From an uncultured Acidaminococcus sp. (lineage in GTDB: Bacteria; Bacillota_C; Negativicutes; Acidaminococcales; Acidaminococcaceae), in the NCBI GenBank assembly GCA_900314165.1, contig OMUE01000052.1, forward strand, positions 1 to 40,276: a stretch of 40,276 nucleotides of DNA. Reading direction: 5' to 3'. The translations under genes were made by a program, and so were the position numbers. Numbering within the stretch: position 1 is the stretch's first letter; each line of letters opens with the position of its first letter. The notes beneath the pieces were generated by a model. That model saw nothing but the letters and a program-made list of their open reading frames with translations, was not told where the DNA came from and made no database searches. Of this stretch, positions 17,371-24,387 are shown in pieces.

Positions 17371-17967
17371 ATGCGTACATTCCGGGAAGCTGTTGCTCAT
17401 CGTCGTTCTATCTATGGGCTGAACAAGGACATCACCCTGCTGCCCAGCGAAATCATCGCTGCTATCCAGCGGCTGGTAAAAGAAGTGCCCTCTGCTTTCA
17501 ATATGCAGTCCGGCCGCGTGGTCGTCGCCTTTGGTGATCATCACGACAAGATCTGGGACATCACTATGGATGCCCTGCGGAAGAAAGTCCCTGCTGAAAA
17601 ATTTGCGCCTACGGAAGCAAAGATCAATGGGTTCAAAGCCGCCTACGGTACGGTGCTGTACTTTGAAAATACGGACACCGTAAAAGCCCTGCAGGAACAA
17701 TTCCCATCCTATGCACCCAACTTCCCTATCTGGGCCAGCCAGGCCAACGGCATGCTGCAGTTCGCCATCTGGACAGAACTGGAAAACCTGGGCCTGGGTG
17801 CCAATATCCAACACTACAATCCCCTGATTGATGACGAAGTCAAGAAATACTTCCAAATCCCTGAATCCTGGACTCTCGTTGCCCAGATGCCCTTCGGCAA
17901 TCCTACGGAAACTCCCGCACCGAAAGAAAAGCTGCCAGTAGATGAGAGAGTGAAGATCTGGGGATAA
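17371..17967 (+). CDS. Nitroreductase family protein (Frm2/HBN1-like)
   Basis: Predicted FMN-dependent oxidoreductase of 198 residues. It begins with the family signature FREAVAHRRSIYGLNKD, where the RRS segment contacts FMN phosphate, followed by PSAFNMQSGRVVV, the nitroreductase 'SAxNxQxxR' motif. Later segments include FPIWASQANGMLQFAIWTELENLGLGANIQHYNPLID and MPFGNP. The arrangement resembles the yeast Frm2/Hbn1 and bacterial YdgI-like group. The substrate is unknown. It is monocistronic, with a good promoter, GAGGAGG ribosome-binding site and a terminator at 18015. Confidence 0.9.
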   Translation: MRTFREAVAHRRSIYGLNKDITLLPSEIIAAIQRLVKEVPSAFNMQSGRVVVAFGDHHDKIWDITMDALRKKVPAEKFAPTEAKINGFKAAYGTVLYFENTDTVKALQEQFPSYAPNFPIWASQANGMLQFAIWTELENLGLGANIQHYNPLIDDEVKKYFQIPESWTLVAQMPFGNPTETPAPKEKLPVDERVKIWG

Positions 17968-18014
17968 AAACATAGCGAAAAGTAAAGAGCGAAAAGTGCC
18001 GCTCTGCGGGACAT

Positions 18015-18060
18015 GAAAAAAGGATGTGGAAAATTTAGATTCCACATCCTTTTGATTTTA
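18015..18060 (+). terminator. Terminator after the nitroreductase gene
   Basis: Stem GGATGTGGAA/TTCCACATCC followed by TTTTGATTTT, with AAAAAA in front. It may also serve the convergent SDR gene. Confidence 0.8.
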
Positions 18061-18118
18061 TAGTAAAGAGACGGGCAGCGCCCGCCTCTTCGCTCTTTAC
18101 TATTCGCTCTTCGCTGTT
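18061..18118 (+). repeat. CTCTTCGCTCTT satellite, copy at 18061
   Basis: TAGTAAAGAG, a GC hairpin (GGGC-AGC-GCCC), then CTCTTCGCTCTTTACTATTC and further GCTCTTCGCT. The flanking TAGTAAAGAG and CTCTTTACTA are complementary. Reverse-oriented fragments of the same satellite lie at 17976-18000. Confidence 0.6.
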
Positions 18119-18121
18119 CTC

Positions 18122-18910
18122 TTAGTACGCTCTCGTCATACCACCATCTACTAGGATATTCTGCCCGGACACGTATGTATTGGCAGCACTGAGCAGGAAA
18201 GCACCTACGCGGCCATATTCCTCTATAGTGCCATAACGGCCCAGAGGGAAGTTTTTCAAATCGGCTTTTTCGTACTCTTCCACAGAGCAGCCAGATTTTT
18301 CTGCCCGCACAGCATTGAGCCGCAGGATCCGATCCGTACCAATGCGGCCCGGGCCGATCACGTTCACCAGGATATTGTCCGGCCCCACTTCCCGACACAA
18401 AGTCTTTGTCATACCCAGTACGCCCATGCGCATAGTATTGGACAGAATCAGATTATCAAGGGTATCTTTTACAGAAGAAGAGGTACTGTTGATAATCCGA
18501 CCTCCGCCCAGCCGCTTCATGGAAGGCAGGACGGCGCGGATTGTCCGGATATAGGACAACAGGCAGGTATGGAATGCCCGTTCCCAATCTTCGTCCGTGA
18601 AGTTCATAAAAGGCCCCGGTTTCGGCCCCGGACACATATTGGACAGGCCCCAGATATCCCCCAGGGTGCTGACAGTGTAATCCACCATAGCCTGAATCTG
18701 TTCCGGAGAGGTAATATCACACACATAGACAGAGGGACGATTGCCCGTGGCAGCTTCTATTTCGTCCTGGGTTTTTTGGAGATTTGCATCGCTATGGCCG
18801 GAAATCATGACCTTTGCCCCTTCCCGAGCCAGTTCCATAGCGATGCCCTTGCCCAAGCCTTTAGCAGAAGCAGGGCACAACACGACTTTATCTTTCAAAC
18901 CTAAATCCAT
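18122..18910 (-). CDS. SDR-family protein lacking the catalytic Tyr-Lys
   Basis: Short-chain dehydrogenase/reductase fold of 262 residues. The glycine-rich nucleotide motif is altered to CPASAKGLGKGIA (12-24). The usual catalytic YxxxK is replaced by SNTMR (157-161), so both the tyrosine and the lysine are absent, while the following GVLGMTKTL aligns normally. STSSS near 142-146 keeps a serine. The family ending SGQNILVDGGM is intact. A known SDR subgroup shares a comparable incomplete active site; such members are often labelled ketoacyl-ACP reductase-like. Activity may be altered or lost. It starts 13 bp after the FAH-family gene stop and is probably co-transcribed with it. It could act on a product of that hydrolase. 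Confidence 0.88.
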   Translation of the reverse strand: MDLGLKDKVVLCPASAKGLGKGIAMELAREGAKVMISGHSDANLQKTQDEIEAATGNRPSVYVCDITSPEQIQAMVDYTVSTLGDIWGLSNMCPGPKPGPFMNFTDEDWERAFHTCLLSYIRTIRAVLPSMKRLGGGRIINSTSSSVKDTLDNLILSNTMRMGVLGMTKTLCREVGPDNILVNVIGPGRIGTDRILRLNAVRAEKSGCSVEEYEKADLKNFPLGRYGTIEEYGRVGAFLLSAANTYVSGQNILVDGGMTRAY

Positions 18911-18923
18911 AAGTAGTTTCTCC

Positions 18924-19850
18924 TTATTCAGCTTCCGGGTGTTTCTTCAAATCAACAACGGGGTTCAGCAGCGGACGCATGGTGAAGCCGTCCGGTCCGA
19001 AGATCCGGCATTCGGCCATATCGCCGTCTGCCAGGCCGAAAGCACGAGGCGTACCAGTGGACAGTACATCGCCGGCAAACCAGCCCTGGATCTTGCTGTG
19101 CAGGGAGATCAGTTTCGGCGGTTGGTGAATCATATGGTCCACGGTGTTCTTAGCGTGGATTTCGCCGTTATGGACGCTCTGGATTTCCAGCTTCAGCACA
19201 TCGGGCACTTCGTCCGGAGTCACCAGTTCGGGCCCAAAGGAGAAGAACGTGGGGAAGTTTTTCACGATGGTCAGGTACCGGGGATTGCCCTTTACGAAAT
19301 CGTTGCCCTTCAGGATGGATTCTTCCGTCATATCCAGGATGGTGGTATAGCCGGCAATAACGCTCTGCCAGTCTTCCTCTTCCACATCCCGGCAATCCTT
19401 GCCCAGGATAATGCCCAGTTCAGCTTCTGCCGTGGTGCGCTGTGCTTCTTTCAGTTTCGGCAGTTTGATGGAGTCGTTAGGTCCAATCAACGTATCAGCT
19501 TGTTTGAAGAAGCTGCCGGGGAAGCCGGAAGGAGGTGCACTGCCGATATCTCCTGCATGGTCGCGATAGTTCAGGCCAATACCGAAGATTCTCTTGGGAT
19601 TCCGGTACAGCGGTGCGTACACCACTTGTTCCTGAGGGACGAAGCCCCGGATTTTTGCGCATTTTTCAGCACCGCCCGCATTGTACCAGTCCGTCAGGCC
19701 TGCCAGCTGTTGTTTTTGGATCAGAGGCATCATGGTTTCTTCCCATGCCGTACCCTGAGCAGCATTTAACGCATAAATAGGCAGAACGCCTTTTTCACAA
19801 ACAATGGCGGCTACTTCACGCCCTTGTATAGCAATCGTCGTAAGTCTCAT
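18924..19850 (-). CDS. Fumarylacetoacetate hydrolase family protein
   Basis: A 308-residue metal-dependent hydrolase, decarboxylase or isomerase of the FAH superfamily. The C-terminal catalytic domain begins with FGIGLNYRDHAG (89-100). The acidic metal-ligand motif AEAELGIILGKD follows, then ILKGNDFVKGNPRYL and the late DVLSTGTPRAFG/PDGFTMRPLLN region. Typical substrates are acylpyruvates or hydroxy-dioates from aromatic or sugar-acid breakdown; none can be assigned. AAAGGAGGA lies 7 nt upstream. It forms a two-gene unit with the SDR downstream, and the LysR gene lies in the same direction immediately upstream, a possible regulator. Confidence 0.92.
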   Translation of the reverse strand: MRLTTIAIQGREVAAIVCEKGVLPIYALNAAQGTAWEETMMPLIQKQQLAGLTDWYNAGGAEKCAKIRGFVPQEQVVYAPLYRNPKRIFGIGLNYRDHAGDIGSAPPSGFPGSFFKQADTLIGPNDSIKLPKLKEAQRTTAEAELGIILGKDCRDVEEEDWQSVIAGYTTILDMTEESILKGNDFVKGNPRYLTIVKNFPTFFSFGPELVTPDEVPDVLKLEIQSVHNGEIHAKNTVDHMIHQPPKLISLHSKIQGWFAGDVLSTGTPRAFGLADGDMAECRIFGPDGFTMRPLLNPVVDLKKHPEAE

Positions 19851-19971
19851 AGGAATTCCTCCTTTAGAAAATGCTTTAAATCAACTTGCAGACCTAGCAT
19901 ACCATCATTTTTCGGTTCCGTAAAAGACGTAAACAGTAATAGGCTATCAGTAATCAGTTATACCCTTGGTC

Positions 19972-20907
19972 TCAAACCCGTTTCTTCTTCATAAAGGCGA
20001 TGAGCTGTTCCTGGACAGGTGTATACGTATTTTTGCCGTAGCTGAGCCAGACGGACCGCACCGCTTCCGGATCATCAATCTGATAGAACCGCAGGGTATC
20101 CGTGGGCATGACGTATTCCGGTACCGTGGAGCGCAGGAATGTGATCCCCTTCCCTTCACAGACCAGATAGTAAGCCGTCATCATCTGGGTCAGGCTCATG
20201 GCAATTTTGGGTTTGAAGCCGGCATTGGCACACATACGGATGACCCGATCATGGGAATCATTGCCGGGCTGGAGCATCAGGAACGCCTGGTCTTTAACAG
20301 CGGACAGCGGCAGCTTGGGCTTATCGCAGCCGGGCTGATCCCGCCGGAGATATTCATCGAACGTATAACAGTACTCTGCAAATTCCTTGTTCATAAGATT
20401 TTTTGTGGGCACCGCCAGCACCAGTTCTTCTTTTCCCCATTCTACAGATTGAACAAGGGGGTCATTGGGCTTTTCAACCTCCAGGAGGATATCTAATTGA
20501 TGGGCCAGCAGCCGCGGTATCAGTTCCTCCGTAGTGCCTTCTGTAAACGTCAAGGCCAACTGAGGATGGCGTTCCTTGAATTCCTCCATGAGCCGTGGCA
20601 ACACATAAGTACAGAAAAACATGGAACTGCCAATGCGCAGCTTGCCCTGGCGCACGAAGGAGGCCAGATGCTCTTTCATGGTATCTTCTATTTCTATGAG
20701 TTTTTCAATCTGTTCCATATAATAGACACCTGCATTCGTCAGGGACAGAGGATGCGTATCCCGGTTGAACAGCGTCAGCTTCAATTCCTGTTCTTCTTTC
20801 TTAACCACGGCGCTGAGCCAGGGCTGGGAAATATGCAGCCGCCGCGCCGCCTTGGAAAAACTTCTGTCCTGATAGACAGCGTAGATGTAGCGTTTATTTT
20901 CTAACAT
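19972..20907 (-). CDS. LysR-family transcriptional regulator
   Basis: A 311-residue LysR-type regulator. The N-terminal winged helix-turn-helix covers about residues 14-60 (SFSKAARRLHISQPWLSAVVKKEEQEL, then LFNRDTHPLSLTNAG). The C-terminal effector-binding domain starts around residue 90 (KLRIGSSMFFCTYVLPRLMEEF). The gene is divergent from the aminotransferase gene and upstream of the FAH-SDR pair, so either could be its target. The 5' untranslated region consists almost entirely of heptamer AAAAGCG repeats directly before the AAGGAG ribosome-binding site. Effector unknown. Confidence 0.93.
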   Translation of the reverse strand: MLENKRYIYAVYQDRSFSKAARRLHISQPWLSAVVKKEEQELKLTLFNRDTHPLSLTNAGVYYMEQIEKLIEIEDTMKEHLASFVRQGKLRIGSSMFFCTYVLPRLMEEFKERHPQLALTFTEGTTEELIPRLLAHQLDILLEVEKPNDPLVQSVEWGKEELVLAVPTKNLMNKEFAEYCYTFDEYLRRDQPGCDKPKLPLSAVKDQAFLMLQPGNDSHDRVIRMCANAGFKPKIAMSLTQMMTAYYLVCEGKGITFLRSTVPEYVMPTDTLRFYQIDDPEAVRSVWLSYGKNTYTPVQEQLIAFMKKKRV

Positions 20908-20920
20908 GGATTTTCTCCTT

Positions 20921-20974
20921 CGCTTTTCGCTTTTCGCTTTTCGCTTTTCGCTTTTCGCTTTTCGCTTTTCGCTT
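20921..20974 (+). repeat. Heptamer tandem repeat (CGCTTTT)7-8
   Basis: Seven exact CGCTTTT units plus a partial eighth. In the LysR transcript they read AAAAGCG and occupy the leader between the predicted -10 (20978-20983) and the ribosome-binding site. It is related to the dispersed CTCTTCGCTCTT satellite. Confidence 0.9.
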
Positions 20975-20977
20975 ATA

Positions 20978-20983
20978 ATTATA
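20978..20983 (-). promoter_or_regulatory. -10 element of the LysR gene
   Basis: TATAAT on the minus strand immediately upstream of the heptamer array; no good -35 is seen at 16-18 bp. Confidence 0.4.
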
Positions 20984-20998
20984 TCACTTCACTTATAC

Positions 20999-21046
20999 CC
21001 TATCTATATTTTCGGATAGGCAAATCTTCGGATTAAGGTGTACAAT
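20999..21046 (+). promoter_or_regulatory. Aminotransferase promoter with possible LysR site
   Basis: The -10 is TACAAT (21041-21046) with a poor -35 (AGGCAA, 17-bp spacer), as expected for an activator-dependent promoter. An interrupted palindrome CCTATC-N10-GATAGG (20999-21020) abuts the -35 position and is a candidate binding site for the divergent LysR protein. Confidence 0.4.
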
Positions 21047-21112
21047 AAAAGCCAACAAGAGAGAATTATTCATTATCTGGCATGTGTACCTATAGTTTAG
21101 GAGGGGAACAAA

Positions 21113-22300
21113 ATGAAAGAACTGAAAGATATCCTGGCGGACCGTATGAATCAACTGATTCCTTCCGGCATCCGCAAGGTGAACGAAAAAGCATTGGCTA
21201 TGGAACGAGCCGGTGAAACGGTCTATCACTTCGAACTGGGCCGTCCGGATTTCGATACGCCTGAATACGTAAAGCAAGCAGCTATCGACAGCCTGAACCG
21301 GGGTAAAGTCTTCTACACCTCCAACTTCGGTACCATGGAACTGCGGGAAGCCATTGCCTGGAAGCTGCAGACCCAGAACAACGTGCCCTATAAAGCAACA
21401 GAAATTGTGGTCACCGTCGGCCTGTCCGAAGCCGTATTCGATGTTATGGCCGCCCTCCTGAATCCTGGGGACGAAATCCTGGTTCCCAATCCCGGCTGGC
21501 TGAACTACCTGAACGTACCGAAATTCCTGGGTGCCGTACCAGTTACCTATACCCTGAAAGAAGAAAACAATTTCCAGATGGATCTGGACGAAATCGAAAG
21601 CAAGATTACGGACAAGACGAAGGCTCTGGTCTTCATTTCTCCCAGCAACCCTACGGGTGGCGTACTGAGCAGAGAAAGCCTGGAAAAATTGGCCGATATC
21701 GCCAAGAAACATGACTTGACCGTGCTGGCCGACGAAGTGTACGAACGGCTGATCTATGGCAACGCCAAGCACATCAGCATCGCCTCCCTGCCCGGCATGA
21801 AGGAACGGACCGTCACCCTGAACGGGTTCTCCAAGGCTTATTCCATGACCGGCTGGCGCCTGGGCTATGCCGCCTGTAATGAAGACCTGATCAAACAGAT
21901 CAACAAGCTCCACCAGCATGTGACCACCTGTGCCTCTTCCTTCGTACAGGATGCCGGGGTGGTAGCCCTGAGGGAAGAAAAAGACGAGGTCAACGAGATG
22001 GTGAAGGAATACGAACGGCGCAGAGATTATGCCGTAAAAGCCATTAATGAGATTCCCAACATCCACTGCACGAAACCCGATGGCTCCTTCTACATCTTCA
22101 TCAATGTAAAGGATACGGGCATGACCGGCGACGAATTGGCTCCCTGGCTGCTGGATACGGCCAAGGTCGCTATGGTGCCTGGCAGCGTGTTCGGGGACTA
22201 CGGCAAGTATTACATCCGCATGTCCTTCGCCAACAGCTACGAAAACATCGTAGAAGGCCTGAAGAGAATGAAGGATGCGCTGGCAACGTTGAAGAAATAA
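21113..22300 (+). CDS. Class I/II pyridoxal-phosphate aminotransferase
   Basis: A 395-residue fold-type I aminotransferase, aspartate/aromatic branch. PLP residues are visible: N179 in SPSNPTGG, D207 and Y210 in LADEVYERL, the Schiff-base lysine K241 in NGFSKAYSMTGWRLGY, and R249. The carboxylate-binding arginine is in YIRMSFANS near the C-terminus. It transfers amino groups between amino and keto acids in the cytosol; the amino-acid preference is not decidable. Ribosome-binding site AGGAGGGG is strong. It is divergent from the LysR gene and ends at a good terminator. Confidence 0.95.
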   Translation: MKELKDILADRMNQLIPSGIRKVNEKALAMERAGETVYHFELGRPDFDTPEYVKQAAIDSLNRGKVFYTSNFGTMELREAIAWKLQTQNNVPYKATEIVVTVGLSEAVFDVMAALLNPGDEILVPNPGWLNYLNVPKFLGAVPVTYTLKEENNFQMDLDEIESKITDKTKALVFISPSNPTGGVLSRESLEKLADIAKKHDLTVLADEVYERLIYGNAKHISIASLPGMKERTVTLNGFSKAYSMTGWRLGYAACNEDLIKQINKLHQHVTTCASSFVQDAGVVALREEKDEVNEMVKEYERRRDYAVKAINEIPNIHCTKPDGSFYIFINVKDTGMTGDELAPWLLDTAKVAMVPGSVFGDYGKYYIRMSFANSYENIVEGLKRMKDALATLKK

Positions 22301-22312
22301 TAGCTTAGTATG

Positions 22313-22344
22313 AAAAAGGGACAGCCAAAACTGTCCCTTTTTTC
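22313..22344 (+). terminator. Terminator after the aminotransferase gene
   Basis: AAAAAGGGACAG/CTGTCCCTTTTTT stem with a CCAAAA loop. Confidence 0.9.
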
Positions 22345-22388
22345 TTTATGACAGACGGACGACCATTCCTGGGCCGACGGATGACGGA

Positions 22389-22450
22389 CGAATGCGCCGG
22401 GCGCCCTCTTCGCTCTTTGCTCTTCGCTTTTCACTTTTCACTTTTCACTT
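22389..22450 (+). repeat. CTCTTCGCTCTT satellite, copy at 22389
   Basis: A small GC hairpin region (CGCCGGGCGCC) followed by CTCTTCGCTCTTTGCTCTTC and then CTTTTCA units. It is preceded by GACGGACGA-type sequence (22350-22388) like the tails of the palindromic repeats. Confidence 0.6.
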
Positions 22451-22455
22451 AATTC

Positions 22456-22484
22456 TTGCATTCTCCTGGCTAATCCGTTACTAT
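22456..22484 (+). promoter_or_regulatory. nudC promoter
   Basis: The -35 is TTGCAT (22456-22461) and the -10 is TACTAT (22479-22484), with a 17-bp spacer. Confidence 0.55.
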
Positions 22485-22513
22485 GGTATCATCAACTTTT
22501 AAGGAGGATCCCT

Positions 22514-23347
22514 ATGATTCAGGATATTGCTCCATACACTTATCATGTGGACTATAAACCGGTGCCGCTGGATGGCACTTCGCAGCTGCTCTCTTATGAC
22601 AATCACAATCTGCTTATAAAAGCCGGGCCGGACGGCATCGCCTACCCTACCCTGGCCGATTATCCCAACGTTACGGACAACGACGTGACCTGGCTGTTTG
22701 AATTAGGCGGCCTGCAGTTCTTCCTGCTGAAAAAAGCTTTGTTCCCTGCCGGAGACTTTTCCTACAAACCCGTGCGCATGCTGCGCTCTGCTCAGCCCCG
22801 GTACCTGGCCTATGCCGGTGTCGTAGGCAATACTTTGAACGAATGGTATACGAACCACCACTTCTGTGGCCAGTGTGGCGCGCCCATGGAGCACAGCGAC
22901 AAGGAACGGATGGTGTTCTGCCCTCATTGCCACGTGCCCATCTATCCACGGATCTGTCCTGCGGTTATTGTGGCTGTGCTAAACGGAGATAAGATTCTCA
23001 TTTCCAAATACGCTCCCAGTCCGGATCATAAATACTCCAAGGCTGCCCTGATTGCCGGCTTCAATGAAGCCGGAGAATCCATCGAGGACACGGTGCACCG
23101 GGAAGTCATGGAAGAAGTGGGCCTGAAGGTCAAGAACCTGCGGTTCTACAAGAGCCAGCCCTGGGGCTTCTCCAATTCCCTGCTCATGGGCTTTTACTGC
23201 GAAGTGGACGGTTCCGACGAAATCACCGTGGATCACAACGAACTGGCTGCCGCCCGCTGGATCACCCGGGACCAGGTTCCCGATGACAAAGAACACTGCA
23301 GCCTGACCATGGAAATGATGACGAGGTTTAAAGAGGGGAAAGAATAA
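22514..23347 (+). CDS. nudC: NAD(+) diphosphatase / decapping hydrolase NudC
   Basis: A 277-residue Nudix enzyme that splits NAD(H) to NMN(H) and AMP, and removes NAD caps from RNA in other bacteria. The zinc site is C118, C121, C136, C139 (CGQCG ... CPHCH). The Nudix box spans 182-204 (GFNEAGESIEDTVHREVMEE, then VGL) and is complete. The NADH-specific motif SQPW is SQPWGFSNS (214-222). Length and domain order fit NudC. AAGGAGG precedes the ATG. It is monocistronic with its own promoter and terminator. Confidence 0.95.
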   Translation: MIQDIAPYTYHVDYKPVPLDGTSQLLSYDNHNLLIKAGPDGIAYPTLADYPNVTDNDVTWLFELGGLQFFLLKKALFPAGDFSYKPVRMLRSAQPRYLAYAGVVGNTLNEWYTNHHFCGQCGAPMEHSDKERMVFCPHCHVPIYPRICPAVIVAVLNGDKILISKYAPSPDHKYSKAALIAGFNEAGESIEDTVHREVMEEVGLKVKNLRFYKSQPWGFSNSLLMGFYCEVDGSDEITVDHNELAAARWITRDQVPDDKEHCSLTMEMMTRFKEGKE

Positions 23348-23353
23348 CTTTGT

Positions 23354-23422
23354 AAGGACGGACGCACGGCAAAGAAAAATCTAGGATTTTTCTTTGCCTG
23401 CTGACGACCGACAGACGATAAG
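23354..23422 (-). repeat. GGCAAAGAAA hairpin repeat, copy H2
   Basis: Near-perfect hairpin GGCAAAGAAAAATC/GATTTTTCTTTGCC. It is bordered by GACGGACGCAC on one side and GACGACCGACAGACGATA on the other, the same borders as H1 in reverse orientation. Confidence 0.75.
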
Positions 23423-23427
23423 TAGAA

Positions 23428-23470
23428 GAAAAGCCGTTGAAAATGAACAACCATTTTCAACGGCTTTTCG
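23428..23470. terminator. Bidirectional terminator between convergent genes
   Basis: AAAAGCCGTTGAAAATG/CATTTTCAACGGCTTTT stem, usable by nudC (+) and the cysteine-peptidase-like gene (-), whose stop codon it touches. Confidence 0.85.
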
Positions 23471-24076
23471 TTATGCGCTTAAAATCATGAGACCGCCTTT
23501 TCTGCGGTAGCCGGTCTGCCACAGGGTCCGGAGATCCAGCCAATCCCACTTCCCGTAGGTGACAGCTTTTACTTTATAGGAATGTTCTTCAAATTCGTAG
23601 CCCGTCAGCATGAACCAGTGCCAGACATAGCCGCTCATAGAGGGAGCACGGTGTTTCAGCACCAGGCAGGGAATGGGCAATCCCTTATCAATCTGCTGCT
23701 TCACCACTTTTGCCGTATCGTCCACAGACTTTTTGCCATCCCAGGGCAGCACGTCCATGGCTACTCCATGGTCCGTCAGGTAGTGGCATAGGCCGGCCTG
23801 ATAGGTCTCCAGCTTATCCACACCGGTGTAGCAGGGCGGCAGATAGGGTTTCATCTGTTTGCCGAAAGCATTGTACTCTTTCTGGGTGATCTGGTTGGCG
23901 GGGTTGAAGGGACACAGACAGGAAAGATGGCAATATTTCGCAAGGTAGATGGACAGTTCGCAAGCTGTAGTAGCGGCGCAGCCGGCCCGTTTCATCCATG
24001 GGTCCGCGTACCCGTCCTGATTCCCTCCATAGGAGGATCCGACTTTGAAATAAGGCAATTCTTTCCGCATAGTCAT
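23471..24076 (-). CDS. C39/papain-fold-like protein, paralogue 1
   Basis: A protein of about 200 residues that I do not recognise as a named family. Its layout resembles C39-like cysteine peptidases: an upstream glutamine (Q20), then AGCAATTACELSIYLAKY with candidate nucleophile C33, and later VWHWFMLTGYE with H153. An acidic residue (D178 or D181) lies in GKWDWLDL. There is no signal peptide or membrane segment. About two thirds of its residues match the next gene upstream, so this is a tandem duplication. It has more cysteines than its paralogue (C49, C53, C55, C82, C97). The start is uncertain between ATGs at 24076 and 24070; GGGGAA spacing favours the latter. The predicted promoter (TTGCAT-16-TATAAT) lies at 24124-24151. 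Peptidase activity is inference. Confidence 0.7.
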   Translation of the reverse strand: MTMRKELPYFKVGSSYGGNQDGYADPWMKRAGCAATTACELSIYLAKYCHLSCLCPFNPANQITQKEYNAFGKQMKPYLPPCYTGVDKLETYQAGLCHYLTDHGVAMDVLPWDGKKSVDDTAKVVKQQIDKGLPIPCLVLKHRAPSMSGYVWHWFMLTGYEFEEHSYKVKAVTYGKWDWLDLRTLWQTGYRRKGGLMILSA

Positions 24077-24092
24077 TTCCCCTTTCCCCTAA

Positions 24093-24124
24093 TTCCTAGT
24101 AAACTAGGAATATATTACTAGGAA
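24093..24124. repeat. Triple TTCCTAGT/ACTAGGAA motif in the leader
   Basis: TTCCTAGT (24093-24100) and ACTAGGAA (24103-24110) form a perfect 8-bp hairpin; a further ACTAGGAA lies at 24117-24124. It sits between the -10 (24124-24129) and the ribosome-binding site of the leftward gene, so the leader RNA can form alternative hairpins. Confidence 0.65.
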
Positions 24125-24151
24125 TTATATCAGAGGAACGCAAAAATGCAA
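24124..24151 (-). promoter_or_regulatory. Promoter of paralogue 1
   Basis: The -35 is TTGCAT (24146-24151) and the -10 is TATAAT (24124-24129), with a 16-bp spacer, on the minus strand. Confidence 0.5.
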
Positions 24152-24232
24152 ATATTTTTTAGATTTTAGTGGATTTTGTTTCTAGTTATATGAACTTTTG
24201 TAAAAAACGAAATAGATTAGCATCATGTACAG

Positions 24233-24342
24233 CCAACCCCCTCGCCATCTTCGATGGCCCTCTCCCCCTTCGGGGGCGACAAGGCTAGGTCCCTGTCATC
24301 CCCGTAGGGGAGGGGAACCGTTGCTTGCAACGGTGGTGGGGC
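24233..24342 (+). repeat. Long multi-hairpin repeat, copy L-A
   Basis: A chain of hairpins: GCCATC-TTC-GATGGC, CCCCC-TTC-GGGGG, CCCC-GTA-GGGG and ACCGTTGC-TT-GCAACGGT, ending in GGTGGGG. The second copy lies inverted at 31171-31285. The last hairpin and GGTGGGG end are shared with the short S repeats. Directly to its right comes GCAGTGCAGCGCAC and the CTCTTCGC satellite. Confidence 0.8.
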
Positions 24343-24387
24343 AGTGCAGCGCACCCTCTTCGCTCTTTACTCTTCGCTCTTCGCTTT
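24343..24387 (+). repeat. GCAGTGCAGCGCAC plus CTCTTCGC satellite, copy 24343
   Basis: Nearly identical over about 45 bp to 31286-31331. It forms the 3' end of paralogue 2, encoding its last residues KAKSEE and stop on the minus strand. Confidence 0.8.

Noticed and set aside
20921..20974. Possible CRISPR-like array
   Set aside because: Units are contiguous heptamers without spacers; it is a simple tandem repeat.
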